The translations under genes and the position numbers were made by a program. This document shows positions 25,245 through 35,017 of a stretch of 64,000 nt of DNA, piece by piece (within the stretch, counting starts at the first letter, position 1; each line of letters starts with the position of its first letter). The stretch covers positions 53,156-117,155 of the forward strand of contig NZ_SPQM01000002.1 of NCBI RefSeq assembly GCF_004570345.1, given 5' to 3'. The notes below the pieces were generated by a model that did no database searches, was not told the DNA's origin, and saw only the letters and a list, made by a program, of their open reading frames with translations. Source of the DNA: Blastococcus sp. CT_GayMR20. Its GTDB lineage: Bacteria; Actinomycetota; Actinomycetes; Mycobacteriales; Geodermatophilaceae.

Positions 25245-26793
25245 GTGGAGGACGAGTACGACTACATCATCGTGGGAGCCGGCGCCGCGGGGTGCGTGCT
25301 GGCGAACCGCCTGAGCGAGAACCCCGCCACCAAGGTGCTCCTCGTCGAGGCGGGCGGTTCGGTTCTCGACCCGATGGTCAGGATCCCCAAGGGCCTGTAC
25401 TTCCTGCTCGGCGGAGGCAAGTACGCGTACAGCTACCAGACGTTGCCGGCCGGCCCCAACAAGACGGTCGAGCACTGGATCCGCGGCAAGCTGCTCGGCG
25501 GCTCGACGTCCATCAACGGGATGCAGTATCACCGCGGCGACGCCTGGTTCTGGGACGAGCTGGAGCGGCGAGGCAACGACGGCTGGGGCTGGACGCACAT
25601 GTCGCGCGTCTTCCGCGAGATCGAGGACCACGAGCTGGGCGCCACCGCCACCCGGGGCTCCGGGGGCCGGATGCACATCCACGTCAACCGCCGGCACGAC
25701 GGAGCTCACGGCGATGCTTCTCGAGGCCGCCGTCGCCACCGGCCTGAAGCACGTCGAGGACGTCAACGAGCCCGGAGCCGAAGAGCGCGTCGGCTTCGTG
25801 CCGAACATGATCCGCAAGGGCCTGCGGGAGAGCTCCGACACCGCCTTCCTGAAGCCCGTGCGCAACCGCAAGAACCTGACCGTCGCGACGAAGACGCCCG
25901 TCGGCTATGTGCTCTTCGACGGGAAGCGCGCCCGCGGCGTCCGGTTGCGCGACCGGGGAAAGCTGCGTGACGTGCAGGCTCGGCGTGAGGTCATCCTCTC
26001 GGCCGGCGGGATCGCGAGCCCGCTCCTCCTCGAACGTTCCGGTGTCGGCAACCCCGAGGTGCTGGGCCGGGTCGGCGTGCCCGTCCTCGCAGAAAGCCCG
26101 CAGGTCGGGGAGCGCATTCTCGAGCAGCGCATGCTCGGGTACCAGGCGAAGCTGTCGAAGGACCTGGGCTTCAACAGGCGGATAGGCACGTTCTCGCGGC
26201 AGATGTTCGAGGGGGCGAAGTACCTGCTCTCCCGCTCGGGCATCGTCGCGACCGGCGCCTACGAGCTCGTGGCGTTCCACAAGTCGTCGCCCGAGGCGCC
26301 CACGGCCGATCTCATCTCGTTCATCAACCCGCTCTCGTTCGACCTGACGGCGGAGAAGCTGGGGCCGGCGAAGCACCCGGGCTTCCAGATCAACGGGCAG
26401 CTGGCGCACCCCACCACCGCGAGCTCGGTGCACATCACCGACGTCGATGCCGACGCGCCGCCGGTCATCGACGCGCGATACCTCGAGACGGAGTACGACC
26501 GGTCCGCGATGCCGAAGCTGATCGACTGGGCGCGCAAGGCCGCCGCCCAGTCACCCCTCGCCGACGTCATCAGCGAGGAGGAGATACCCGGGCCCGACGT
26601 CACGACGCCAGAGCAGCTCATCGCGAGCTCGTGGATGAATCCGCACGTCTACCACGCGACCGGCTCGGCGGGGATGGGCGTGGCCGACGACGACGTGGTC
26701 GACGCCTCGGTGTTCCCGCTCCAGCCGGGAAACACCGCCGGCCCGACGGTCGCGATGGCCTGGCGCGCGGCGGACAAGATCCTCGAGGGGTGA
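25245..26793 (+). pseudogene. GMC-family oxidoreductase, one-base frameshift
   Basis: GTG at 25245 follows GGAGG. The first frame gives [17 protein letters not shown] (FAD-binding GxGxxG), LLVEAGG and [13 protein letters not shown], up to residue about 152. An extra G at about 25698-25702 (CACGACGGAGCTC) then shifts the frame. The second frame continues [14 protein letters not shown] ... REVILSAGGIASPLLLERSG and ends VDASVFPLQPGNTAGPTVAMAWRAADKIL. The C-terminus also lacks about ten residues usually found between the catalytic HATG region and VDAS. Family members oxidise alcohols with FAD; this copy is probably inactive unless the base call is wrong. Confidence 0.8.
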
Positions 26794-26858
26794 GAACAGC
26801 CTGAGCCGGTCGTCCGGAGTGTCAGGAGGAAGGAGGCGCGTCGATCCGAAGCGGCTCG

Positions 26859-26909
26859 TAGCACATGGGCTCGCTGCTGCAGGTCGACGGTGGATATCTC
26901 GCACGGTGA
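26859..26909 (+). pseudogene. C-terminal scrap of a short-chain dehydrogenase
   Basis: The last codons before TGA at 26907 read GSLLQVDGGYLAR, the almost invariant end of SDR enzymes (G-x-x-x-x-VDGG-x-x-A/x). The preceding sequence in frame has a stop codon and no SDR features, so only the tail remains. Confidence 0.4.
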
Positions 26910-27003
26910 ACGTCGGTCACCGGAATCCACCGAGAAATCGACGTGCGGGCGGCAGTCGGCCCTGGCAGATATGAGCCGCTCGTCCATCTTTACAGGAGGC
27001 GAC

Positions 27004-27891
27004 ATGGCGCAGGCCGCGACCCCAAACAGGCGATTGATGCCGGCGGCGTTCTTCGGGCATGGCAATCCGATGAACGCTCTGGAGGTCAACCGCTACACCG
27101 CGGCGTGGCAGGCGTTCGGGAAGGCTGTGCCCCGGCCGCGCGCTATCCTGGTGGTCAGCGCGCACTGGTACATCAATGCGACCGCGGTGACCGCGATGCC
27201 CCGACCCCGGACCATCCACGACTTCTACGGCTTCCCCCAGGAGTTGTTCGAGGTGCAGTATCCGGCGCCCGGGCTGCCGGAGTTGGCCGACGAGGTCAGC
27301 GACGTCGTGCACCCGACCTGGGTCGGAGCTGACGCCGATAGCTGGGGCATCGACCACGGCACCTGGTCGGTCCTGGTGCACGCCTTCCCCGACGCGTCGA
27401 TCCCGGTCGTGCAACTGTCGATCAACGCGGCCAAGGGCTTCGACCACCACCTCGAGCTCGGCCGGAAGCTGGCCCCGCTGCGGGAGCGCGGGGTGCTGAT
27501 CGTGGCCAGCGGCAACGTCGTGCACAACCTGCGCGGGATGAACTGGAAGCTGGCCGACCACGGCTTCGACTGGGCGCAGCGGTTCGACGAGGACGCCAAG
27601 CAGCGCATGCTCACCGACCCGACCGAGTTCGCCACGCTGGATGCGCACTCGGACTACCGCAACGCCGTCCCCACTCCGGATCACTTCATCCCGGCGCTGT
27701 ACCTGGCCGGCCTGGCCGGTGCTGCCGGAACCGACGGCCACGACGGCACCAACGTGCTCATCGACGGCTACGCCTACGGGTCCTTGTCGATGACCGCGTA
27801 CACGCTCGGCATGGACTGCTCGCCCGCCACCGGCGACGAAGGCGCCCCGCTACCGCCGGCAGCTACCCCGCCGGACGAGTCCAACATCTGA
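27004..27891 (+). CDS. Class III extradiol dioxygenase family (LigB/DODA type)
   Basis: A 295-residue protein; ATG 27004 follows ACAGGAGG by six bases. The metal ligands of the YgiD/DODA family are visible: the first His in FFGHGNPMN (residue 19), a second in VVSAHWYINA, a third in SGNVVHNLRG, and the active-site GIDHGTWSVL. Homologs are zinc- or iron-dependent aromatic-ring dioxygenases. A second family member lies at 53916-54827, but the two are not close copies. The gene converges on the alcohol dehydrogenase gene and probably belongs to aromatic catabolism. Confidence 0.85.
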   Translation: MAQAATPNRRLMPAAFFGHGNPMNALEVNRYTAAWQAFGKAVPRPRAILVVSAHWYINATAVTAMPRPRTIHDFYGFPQELFEVQYPAPGLPELADEVSDVVHPTWVGADADSWGIDHGTWSVLVHAFPDASIPVVQLSINAAKGFDHHLELGRKLAPLRERGVLIVASGNVVHNLRGMNWKLADHGFDWAQRFDEDAKQRMLTDPTEFATLDAHSDYRNAVPTPDHFIPALYLAGLAGAAGTDGHDGTNVLIDGYAYGSLSMTAYTLGMDCSPATGDEGAPLPPAATPPDESNI

Positions 27892-27928
27892 CCGGGCGGT
27901 CACCGCGACGTCGTCTCGGTCGCCCCCG

Positions 27929-29050
27929 TCAGCCGATCCGGATGATGGGCTTGACCACGGCGCCGGACTCGGCGTCGGCGGCCGCCTGGTTGATCTGGTC
28001 GAAGTCGTAGAAACGGACCAGCCGGTCGAACGGGAACCGGCCCTGCATGTACAGGTCGAGCAGTTGCGGGACGAATACGTCGGAAACGCTGTCGCCTTCC
28101 ACGACCCCCATCAGCGCCTTGCAGCTCTGCATGAACGCATTGGCCGGCAGCTGGATCATCGCGTCCGGCTTCGACGCACCCAGGATCGCCGCCTTGCCCC
28201 GCTGGCGCAGCGCCTCCACCGCCTGCCCGATGAGCGCGGGCACGCCGGTGGTGTCCAGGGCGTAGTCGACGCCGCCGCCGGTGATGCGCTTGATCTCGGC
28301 GACGGCGTCCTGCTCACCTCCGTTCACCACATGTGTCGCGCCCAGCTCGATGGCCAGGTCGAGCCGTTCGGGCACCAGGTCGACGGCGATGATCGTGGTG
28401 GCGCCGGCGACCCGGGCGGCCATCACCGCGCTCAGGCCGACCGCGCCGGCGCCCATCACCGCGAAGCTGTCGCCGACGCCCACCCGCAGCGCCCGCAGCA
28501 CCGTGCCGGCGCCGGTCTGGATGCCGCAGCCCAGCGGTCCGAGCAGCTCCAGCGGCGCGTCGTCGCGGACCTTGACGGTGTTGCGCTCGTTCGTGATCGC
28601 GTAGGTGGCGAACGAGGACTGGCCGAAGAACCGGTCGTGCAGCGTGCCGTTCCCGTCGGCCAGCCGGAGTGCGTGCGAGCCGTCGGGGCGCTGCCCGGCG
28701 AAGTTGATGTCGTTGAAGTTGGCGCAGCTGGCCGGCGACCCATCCAGGCACGGTCGGCAGCGACCGCAGGGCAGGAAGCTGACGGCGACGTGGTCGCCCG
28801 GCGCCACCTTCTCCACCGCTGCGCCCACCGCTTCGACCACGCCGGCGCCCTCGTGGCCGAGGACCACCGGCAGCGGCACCGGGTAGACCTGGTCGCGGAC
28901 CACGACGTCGGTGTGGCACAGGCCGGTGGCGACGATCCGCACCAGCACTTCGTCGTCGCGCGGCGGTTCGAGCAGGGCGGGGGCGAGTTCGAACCGTCCC
29001 TTCTCCCGGACGACGGCGGCGGTGATCTCCCGAGTGGTCGTGGCGGTCAT
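27929..29050 (-). CDS. Zinc-dependent aryl-alcohol dehydrogenase (MDR, class III-like)
   Basis: A 373-residue enzyme. It has the catalytic zinc ligands in TGLCHTD (Cys43) and GHEGAGVVEAVG (His66), the structural zinc motif CGRCRPC near residue 95, and the NAD-binding GAGAVGLSAVMAARVAGA near residue 198. The FNDINFAGQRPDGSHAL insertion after the structural site is typical of benzyl-alcohol (XylB-like) dehydrogenases, and oxidation of an aromatic alcohol to the aldehyde is the likely role. It lies ten bases after the metallo-beta-lactamase-fold gene on the same strand, so the two form an operon. Confidence 0.9.
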   Translation of the reverse strand: MTATTTREITAAVVREKGRFELAPALLEPPRDDEVLVRIVATGLCHTDVVVRDQVYPVPLPVVLGHEGAGVVEAVGAAVEKVAPGDHVAVSFLPCGRCRPCLDGSPASCANFNDINFAGQRPDGSHALRLADGNGTLHDRFFGQSSFATYAITNERNTVKVRDDAPLELLGPLGCGIQTGAGTVLRALRVGVGDSFAVMGAGAVGLSAVMAARVAGATTIIAVDLVPERLDLAIELGATHVVNGGEQDAVAEIKRITGGGVDYALDTTGVPALIGQAVEALRQRGKAAILGASKPDAMIQLPANAFMQSCKALMGVVEGDSVSDVFVPQLLDLYMQGRFPFDRLVRFYDFDQINQAAADAESGAVVKPIIRIG

Positions 29051-29060
29051 CGGGTGCCGC

Positions 29061-30038
29061 TCAGCGGTACTCGAACATGGCCCAGGCGACCATCTCGGCG
29101 TTGGGCGGAGTGGCGTAGTCGAAGCCGTACAACTGGCCGTACTTCGGCCGCAGTGCCTCGGTGGCCTCGCGGGACACCGTCCCGAAGAAGTTGGCCAGGA
29201 AGGCGGTGTGTGCGCTTTCCGACGGGTCGGCGAAGTCGGAGAAGGGGTGCGCCGCCATCGCCTGGCCGATGGCCTCCTTCATGTCGGCGAGGAAGGAGAA
29301 CTCGAAGTCGATGTTCTCGCGGGTCCCCACGTTGCCGTGGCTGCCGGACAAATGATCCCAGCCCAGGTCGTAGATCTGCCGGAGGTTGTCCTCGTGCCAG
29401 TGGAAGCGCTCGTTGCCGGCGAACTTCCAGAACGGCGGCTGGTCGGGATTGATCAGGTCCGAGGAGTGGATGATCCGCTCGTCGGCGAGCAGCCAGGCGG
29501 AATGGTCGTCGGTGTGCGCGGCGAACTCGAACCCGTGCACCTCCACCGTGAGCCCCTCGAAGTCGAACTGCCCACGCGGCCAGTCCAGAACCTCGGTCGG
29601 CGGAGGGAACGAGCTGTGGCTCAGGTCCATCACCCGGGCGGTCTTCTCACTGCCGATGATCCGCAGGCTCCGGCCCTGCTGCTCGGCGGCGCCGACGTAC
29701 TGGCCGATGTCGCCGATGTGGTCGGCGTGGTAGTGCGGGTAGACGACCGTGGTGATCGGCTTGTCGGTGACCGAGGCGATGCCCTGGACGATGCTGTCGT
29801 AGACACCCTCCAGGGTGTCCATGACCAACACGCCCTGATCGCCGACGTAGAAGACGGTGCCGTAGTTGAACGACTGCACCCAGTACGACCGCTCCGTCAG
29901 CCGCTGCAGCACGTAGGGCTGGGTCATGTTCCGCCGGTACAGGTCGCCGATCTTCACCCCGGGCTGCAGCACCTCCTCCGCCGACGGCTCGACGTAGGTC
30001 GCGCCTACGGTGGACGGAGGAGATGACTGGTCGGCCAT
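29061..30038 (-). CDS. Metallo-beta-lactamase-fold hydrolase
   Basis: A 325-residue protein with the metal motif HYHADHIGD near residue 101-109, a further ligand in FEFAAHTDDHSAW (about residue 175), Asp in IHSSDLINPD and His in LSGSHGNVG. It lacks a signal peptide and is likely cytoplasmic. It is the first gene of a two-gene operon with the aryl-alcohol dehydrogenase; the pair may handle a lactone, ester or thioester intermediate. The substrate is not deducible. Confidence 0.88.
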   Translation of the reverse strand: MADQSSPPSTVGATYVEPSAEEVLQPGVKIGDLYRRNMTQPYVLQRLTERSYWVQSFNYGTVFYVGDQGVLVMDTLEGVYDSIVQGIASVTDKPITTVVYPHYHADHIGDIGQYVGAAEQQGRSLRIIGSEKTARVMDLSHSSFPPPTEVLDWPRGQFDFEGLTVEVHGFEFAAHTDDHSAWLLADERIIHSSDLINPDQPPFWKFAGNERFHWHEDNLRQIYDLGWDHLSGSHGNVGTRENIDFEFSFLADMKEAIGQAMAAHPFSDFADPSESAHTAFLANFFGTVSREATEALRPKYGQLYGFDYATPPNAEMVAWAMFEYR

Positions 30039-30325
30039 GGCGAACTCCCGTAGGTGGTCTTCGGGAGCCGGAACCTCCGGTCGCCCCGGATCAGTGTCTG
30101 GTCAGTATTCGAGCCAGCACGCAGGTCCGCGAGTCGAGCTCGCGACCGATAGCCCCGGCCACCGCACCCGGAGCCATCAGGGCTGCGTGGGGATCGTTAT
30201 CCGTGCCTTGAGCACCGGCCAAAGTCGGTGGTCAAGGGTCAGCAGGGGTCAGCACCCTCAAGGCACGGGAGCGGCGCCGAAGCCGCGCTGAGCTGCGCAG
30301 ATGGACATACGGGCTGGTCAGAATG

Positions 30326-30441
30326 TGGAGCGGGTGACCGGGATCGAACCGGCATGGCCAGCTTGGAAGGCTGGGGCTACTGAGCGCCATTTCCGCTGGT
30401 CGGAGCGTTCCTTGCTTCATGCCGTGCCTTCTGCGTGCCTC
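30326..30441. repeat. tRNA-Gly(TCC) 3'-half plus arm sites: relic attachment region A
   Basis: The first 45 bases, read on the minus strand, are a tRNA-Gly(TCC) 3' half (loop CTTCCAA, T-arm GGTTCGATCC, end CCCGCTCCA). The following 70 bases keep the blocks TTTCCGCTGGTCG and GCCGTGCCTTC at exactly the same spacing as in region B at 51646-51761. GTGCCT occurs at 30424 and 30435, phased by 11 bp as expected of integrase arm sites. No 5' tRNA half is present, so this is not a functional tRNA. Confidence 0.7.
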
Positions 30442-30928
30442 TCGGCCGAATCGAGGCCACCTTCCCACGCACCACGGTGCATACCTGCGTGGTGCGCCTG
30501 ATCCGAGCTTCGATGCGGTTCGTGGCCTGTCAGGACCGCAGGAAGATGGCCGCGGCGCTCAAGCCGATCGACACCGCGCCCACGGCCGAGGCTGCGGAGA
30601 CCGCGCTGCTGGAGTTCGCCGAGTTCGACATCGGCAAGCGGAACAAGGCCACGGTGGCGACCTGGCAGAGCGCCTGGGAGCGGTTCATCCCGTTCCTGGC
30701 GTTCCCACCCGAGGTCCGCAAGATCATCTACACGTCGAACGTGATCGAGTCGCTGAACTACCAGCTCCGCAAGATCATCAAGAACCGGGGGCACCTTCCC
30801 GCGACAACGCGCTGATCAAACCGCTCTGACTGGCCATCCGCAATATCGAGGACAAGCGCGCCCCGGGAACGGGCCAAGGAGCACCGCGCAACAGCCGCAA
30901 GGTCCCCGACAAGCTCGTCGAGAGCTAA
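30435..30928 (+). pseudogene. IS256-family (mutator) transposase remnant
   Basis: The frame 30435-30815 encodes TTVHTCVVRLIRASMRFVAC, RRKMAAALKPIDTAP and AWERFIPFLAFPPEVRKIIYTSNVIESLNYQLRK, the C-terminal third of IS256-type transposases including the conserved glutamate of the DDE triad (in NVIESLNYQLRK). The N-terminal two thirds are missing. A shift after KNRGHLP and an internal stop precede the tail LAIRNIEDKRA ... VPDKLVES, ending at 30928. No terminal inverted repeats are apparent. It begins inside relic attachment region A. Confidence 0.8.
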
Positions 30929-31080
30929 GCAGCTGGTTCATTGCCGCCGTGCCCTGGCTACTCCGCCGACCCGGTCCAGACTGTCCATGAAGGCCACCCG
31001 ATTCCTGGACGCGTCGCAAACGTCAAAGGGTCAGGCGGTGGCCGCCAAGCTGCGCGGCGGCCTCGCTGACTGCTCACGCG

Positions 31081-32277
31081 CTACGCCGGTGCGTCGGACA
31101 ACACCACAGAACTCACGTGCTCGGCGATCGCCAACGACGATGTTGCCGCCGGCGAGGGCGCGTTGCGCACGAACGTGACCGGCCCGCGCTGACTGATCCA
31201 GAAGTCATCGACCAGCGTTCCGTCCCTGCGGACGGCTTGGGCGCGCACGCCGGCGGGGGCCGGTTGCAGGTCGGTGAGGGTCAGTTCCGGCAGGTAGCGT
31301 CGTGCCTGACGCAGGAAGTACCGCTTGCTGACCGAGCCCAGCAGCTCGCGAGCACCGGTGCGCCAGTGCTGCCGAGCCATCGCGCGAAACCCCGCGTACG
31401 TCAGCGTCTCCGCCAGGTCGGGCAGTGAGACGTCGCGCCTGCGATACCCCTCCAACGCCAGCGCGAGGACCGCATTCGGTCCGACGTCCACGCCACCGTC
31501 GATGCGCCGGGTCAGATGGATGCCGAGGAAGGGATAGCGCGGGTCCGGTACGGGATAGATCAGGCCGCGCACGAGATCCGCCCGGTCGGTCCGCAGTCGG
31601 TAGTATTCACCCCGAAAGGGCACGATCTGCGGGTCGGGGTCATCGCCGGTGCGGCGTGCGAGCCGTGCCGACTGCAGCCCGGCGCAGACGATGACGCGGT
31701 CACCGATGAGGTCGCCGCCGGTGGTTTCGACGGAAGGTCGCGGCGCATCGGCGATGATGTTCTGCACCTCGCAACCCAGCCTGATCTCCACGCCGGCGAG
31801 TTCGAGTTCTGCCGCGAGTGCGCGGCTCACCGCGGCGTAGTCGACGATGGCCGTGGACGGCGAGTGCAGCGCGGCAATCCCCGCGGCGTGCGGTTCAATC
31901 TCGCGAAGTTCTGCCGCGCTCACCGTCCGGACGTCGGCGACGCCGTTCTCCTTTGCCCGTCGCTCGATCTCGGCGAGGCGGGTGAGTTCGGACGGATCCA
32001 CCGCTACAACGAGCTTTCCGGCATCCTGGAACGGGACGCCCTGCTCGAGGCAATACCGCTTCATGAGCTCGATTCCCCGCCGACAGAGGCGAGCCTTCAT
32101 CGACCCCGGTTGGTAGTACAAGCCGGCATGCATGACCCCACTGTTGTGGCCGGTCTGGTGATGGGCTACCTCCAGCTCCTTGTCCAGCACCACCACGGTG
32201 TTCGACGGATCGCTGCGCACGAGCTGCCGAGCCACAGCGAGACCGATGATCCCGCCGCCGACCACGACGTACTTCAT
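31081..32277 (-). CDS. lhgO: L-2-hydroxyglutarate oxidase-like FAD enzyme (LhgO family)
   Basis: A 398-residue flavoprotein from ATG 32277. It shows the FAD-binding N-terminus MKYVVVGGGIIGLAVARQLV, the family motif HHQTGHNSGVMHAGLYYQPGSMKA (residues 39-62), DAGKLVVAVDP, and IPFRGEYYRL-like VPFRGEYYRL near residue 240 with YPVPDPRYPFLGIHLTRR. Family members oxidise L-2-hydroxyglutarate to 2-oxoglutarate with FAD; a different 2-hydroxyacid is possible here. It is the last gene of an operon ribBA - iron alcohol dehydrogenase - aldehyde dehydrogenase - lhgO, which suggests oxidation of an alcohol through an aldehyde to an acid. Confidence 0.85.
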   Translation of the reverse strand: MKYVVVGGGIIGLAVARQLVRSDPSNTVVVLDKELEVAHHQTGHNSGVMHAGLYYQPGSMKARLCRRGIELMKRYCLEQGVPFQDAGKLVVAVDPSELTRLAEIERRAKENGVADVRTVSAAELREIEPHAAGIAALHSPSTAIVDYAAVSRALAAELELAGVEIRLGCEVQNIIADAPRPSVETTGGDLIGDRVIVCAGLQSARLARRTGDDPDPQIVPFRGEYYRLRTDRADLVRGLIYPVPDPRYPFLGIHLTRRIDGGVDVGPNAVLALALEGYRRRDVSLPDLAETLTYAGFRAMARQHWRTGARELLGSVSKRYFLRQARRYLPELTLTDLQPAPAGVRAQAVRRDGTLVDDFWISQRGPVTFVRNAPSPAATSSLAIAEHVSSVVLSDAPA

Positions 32278-32317
32278 CGCGGGTCCGTCCCTCCTCCGCT
32301 CACGCCCGCTGAGCAGG

Positions 32318-33778
32318 TCACGGCAGAACTCCGTGTGCGATCGCCGCCGTCTTGGTCTTGGTGTAGTAGCGCAGCGCGTCCAGGCCCTGCTCCTTGAACG
32401 AGGAGCCCGACTGCTTGAACCCTCCGAAGGGCTGGTGGACATCCCATCCCGACGTCGGCAAGTTGACCGAGACCTGTCCGGTGTCGACCTCGTCGATGAA
32501 CCGGTGAGCTGCGTGCAGGTCAGCTGTGAAGATTGCCGCCGACAAGCCGTAGTCGGATTCGTTGACCAGCGCGACCGCGTGGTCGAGATCGGCGGCGCGC
32601 ACCACGGCGATGACTGGGCCGAAGACCTCCTGGCGCCAGATCGTCATCTCTGGCGTGACGTCGCCGAGCACTGTGGGATTGACGAAGCAGCCGTGCTTTC
32701 GGTCGTCGTCCGTCGGCGCATCGCCGCCGGTGAGCACCGTCGCGCCCTGCGACTGTGCCTCATGCACGAAGCGCAGAACCGATGCCTGGTGGTCTCTGTG
32801 CACCACCGGACCCATCACGGCACCGCGTGCACCGTCGCCCGGACGGTAGGTGGCGGCGGCAGACACCAGGCGTTCGACCAGAAGGTCATGGACGTCGCTG
32901 TGCGCGATCACGCGACTGGTCGCGGTGCAGCGTTGACCCGCTTGCGCGAAGGCAGCGGCCGCGATGGTTTTGACGGCGAGATCGAGATCGGCATCAGGCA
33001 TGACGACCGAGGCGTTCTTGCCGCCCATCTCGGCTTGAAACCGCACCGTCCGCCCGGCGAGCGCGCGCTGCAGCGCGAAGCCGGTCCGGGTTGAGCCGGT
33101 GAAGGTGACGGCGGCGATCCGGTCGTCGGCCAGCACCGCGCTGCCCACGACCTCGTTGGCCGCGTTGACGGTGTTCAGGACGCCGGCCGGCAGGCCGGCG
33201 TCGTGCAGAGCGCGCGCCAGGTGCTGCATGGACAGCGGAGTCTCCGGCGACGGCTTGACGACGACGGTGTTCCCGGTGACCAGCGCCGGCGAGATCTTGC
33301 GCGCCGGGGTCAGCAGCGGATCGTTCCACGGCGTGATCGCGACGATCACGCCGATCGGCTCGCGACGGGTGAGCACGAAGGCGTTCGGGCGGGCGTCGTC
33401 GAGGAGATCACCAAAGGGCAGCCGCGCGATGCCGGCGTAGTAGTCCAGGAAGTCGGCGCTCTTGATCACCTCCACACGCGCCTCGGCCAGCGTCTTTCCG
33501 TTCTCCCGGGTGATGTCCGCCGCGATCGACTCCGAGCGTTCCCGCAACAGGTCGGCGGCCCGGGAGAGAAAAACACCTCGGTCGATGGCCGACGTCCGCC
33601 GCCAGCCGGGAAAGGCCTTCACCGCCGCGTCCACCACCTCCGCAGCCTGCGCCTCCGTCGCCATGGGGTAGACACCCACGACATCGCGCTGGTCGGCCGG
33701 GTTCAGATTCGGCTGGGGAGAACCGTCCCCGTTCTGGGACCACGTGCCGTCGACCAGGTTATCGATCAGGGCCGTCAT
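32318..33778 (-). CDS. NAD(P)-dependent aldehyde dehydrogenase
   Basis: A 486-residue enzyme of normal family length. Seen are ITPWNDPLLTPARKISPAL (nucleotide binding), VVKPSPETP, VTFTGSTRTG near residue 230, the general base in AEMGGKNASVV, the catalytic cysteine in AQAGQRCTATS near residue 286, and EVFGPVIAV. The short C-terminus with FGGFKQSGSSFKEQG is typical. Its ATG overlaps the TGA of the upstream iron-containing alcohol dehydrogenase gene (ATGA), so the alcohol and aldehyde steps are translationally coupled. The substrate is unknown; relatives act on succinate semialdehyde, 2,5-dioxovalerate and similar compounds. Confidence 0.9.
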   Translation of the reverse strand: MTALIDNLVDGTWSQNGDGSPQPNLNPADQRDVVGVYPMATEAQAAEVVDAAVKAFPGWRRTSAIDRGVFLSRAADLLRERSESIAADITRENGKTLAEARVEVIKSADFLDYYAGIARLPFGDLLDDARPNAFVLTRREPIGVIVAITPWNDPLLTPARKISPALVTGNTVVVKPSPETPLSMQHLARALHDAGLPAGVLNTVNAANEVVGSAVLADDRIAAVTFTGSTRTGFALQRALAGRTVRFQAEMGGKNASVVMPDADLDLAVKTIAAAAFAQAGQRCTATSRVIAHSDVHDLLVERLVSAAATYRPGDGARGAVMGPVVHRDHQASVLRFVHEAQSQGATVLTGGDAPTDDDRKHGCFVNPTVLGDVTPEMTIWRQEVFGPVIAVVRAADLDHAVALVNESDYGLSAAIFTADLHAAHRFIDEVDTGQVSVNLPTSGWDVHQPFGGFKQSGSSFKEQGLDALRYYTKTKTAAIAHGVLP

Positions 33779-34989
33779 GCGTTCGACTCCTCGAGGTACA
33801 GGTGCTTCGGGTCGGCGGCTGCCAGATCGCCGGTGTGCAGCGCCTGGAGCAGCCGGGTGAGGGGGGCGTGGTGGAAGGGCACCGGGTTGTTCGCGCGGGG
33901 ATAGCGTTCGATGCACTCGGTCGCCATGTCGGTCAGTTGTGTGGCTTGGATCCCGACAGCGCCGAGCGAGGTTGGGAGTCCCACCTGCGCGGCGAGCTCG
34001 GCGACCCAGTCCGCCGCGTCCAGGAGCCGCGCCGACCGGCCACCAGTCAGGGCAAGGGCGAGATCCTCGACGCCGTCGATGTCTGCGACCGCGTTGTAGG
34101 CGAGGCAGTAGGGGAGGGCCAGTCCGCAGGTCACTCCGTGCGGCAACGGCGCGCGGTTGGCGATCGTGTAGGCCAGCGAATGTCCTAGGACCACACCCGC
34201 GTTGAGCGCGAGGCCGGCCAGGTGCGCCCCGTAGAGGGTGGCGCGCCGGGCCGGCACGTCTGATCCGTCGGCCACCGCCCGCGGCAGCGCATCCCGCAGC
34301 AGGGCGACGGCGCGCAGGCTCGCCTCCACCGACAGGGCGCTGCGGTTCGTCGAGAGGAAGGCCTCGACGGCATGCGCGAGCGCGTCCATCCCGGTGGACG
34401 CCGTCACCCCTGCCGGTAGGCCGCGCACCAGCTCGGCATCCAGAACGGCGAGGGTGGGGACGAGGGCGCGATGGCTGGAGATGACCTTCCGCCCGTCCTC
34501 GGAAAGCATCGCGACGCGGGTCACCTCCGCGCCGGTGCCGGTCGTGGTGGGCACGAGGGCCAGCGGCAGCACGGTGCGGCCCGGCATGTCGATGCCCAGA
34601 CACTCCCGGACCTCGGTGCCGGAGCCGAGAGCCATCGCGACGATCTTGGCGACGTCCATCGCACTTCCGCCACCGACGCCGACGATGGCCGCTGCGCCGA
34701 GCCCGCGGGCGAATTCCGTGGCGCGCTCGGCGGTGTCCACCGTCGGCTCGCCCTCGATGTCGGCGAAGACGTGGGCGACCAGGCCGGCGGCGGCCACGCT
34801 GTTCAGGACAGGATCGGCCACACCGAAGTTCACGACGGCGCGGTCGGCGATCACCGCCACCGCTCCGTCCGCCACACCCCATGTCCGCAGTGCGTCACCC
34901 AACCGCGCAGCGCTGCCGTCCCCGACCAACACCTGCCGGGGCGAGAGGTAGTCCCGCGAGTCCTCGACAAGCAGGGATGCTGACGTCAT
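33775..34989 (-). CDS. Iron-containing alcohol dehydrogenase
   Basis: A 404-residue protein of the group III alcohol dehydrogenase family: VGVGGGSAMDVAKIVA near residue 110 (NAD binding), PTTTGTGAEVT near residue 147, and metal ligands in GMDALAHAVEAF, VVLGHSLAY and PLPHGVTCGLALP. Its C-terminus is slightly longer than usual (DLAAADPKHLYLEESNA). It reduces or oxidises a small alcohol or 2-hydroxyacid, linked to the aldehyde dehydrogenase downstream by a four-base overlap. It is the second gene of the ribBA operon. Confidence 0.9.
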   Translation of the reverse strand: MTSASLLVEDSRDYLSPRQVLVGDGSAARLGDALRTWGVADGAVAVIADRAVVNFGVADPVLNSVAAAGLVAHVFADIEGEPTVDTAERATEFARGLGAAAIVGVGGGSAMDVAKIVAMALGSGTEVRECLGIDMPGRTVLPLALVPTTTGTGAEVTRVAMLSEDGRKVISSHRALVPTLAVLDAELVRGLPAGVTASTGMDALAHAVEAFLSTNRSALSVEASLRAVALLRDALPRAVADGSDVPARRATLYGAHLAGLALNAGVVLGHSLAYTIANRAPLPHGVTCGLALPYCLAYNAVADIDGVEDLALALTGGRSARLLDAADWVAELAAQVGLPTSLGAVGIQATQLTDMATECIERYPRANNPVPFHHAPLTRLLQALHTGDLAAADPKHLYLEESNA

Positions 34990-35017
34990 CGCGCGATCCT
35001 CTTCGTGGAGAGCCGGT

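Noticed and set aside
30206..30237. CCTTGA...TCAAGG inverted repeat before attachment region A
   Set aside because: Could be an operator or terminator, but the arms are interrupted, it is far (170 bp) from the nearest start, and no second copy exists.
30326..30370. tRNA-Gly(TCC) gene
   Set aside because: Only the 3' half is tRNA-like; the acceptor 5' strand and D-arm are missing, as also at 51646-51690. Treated as relic attachment regions.
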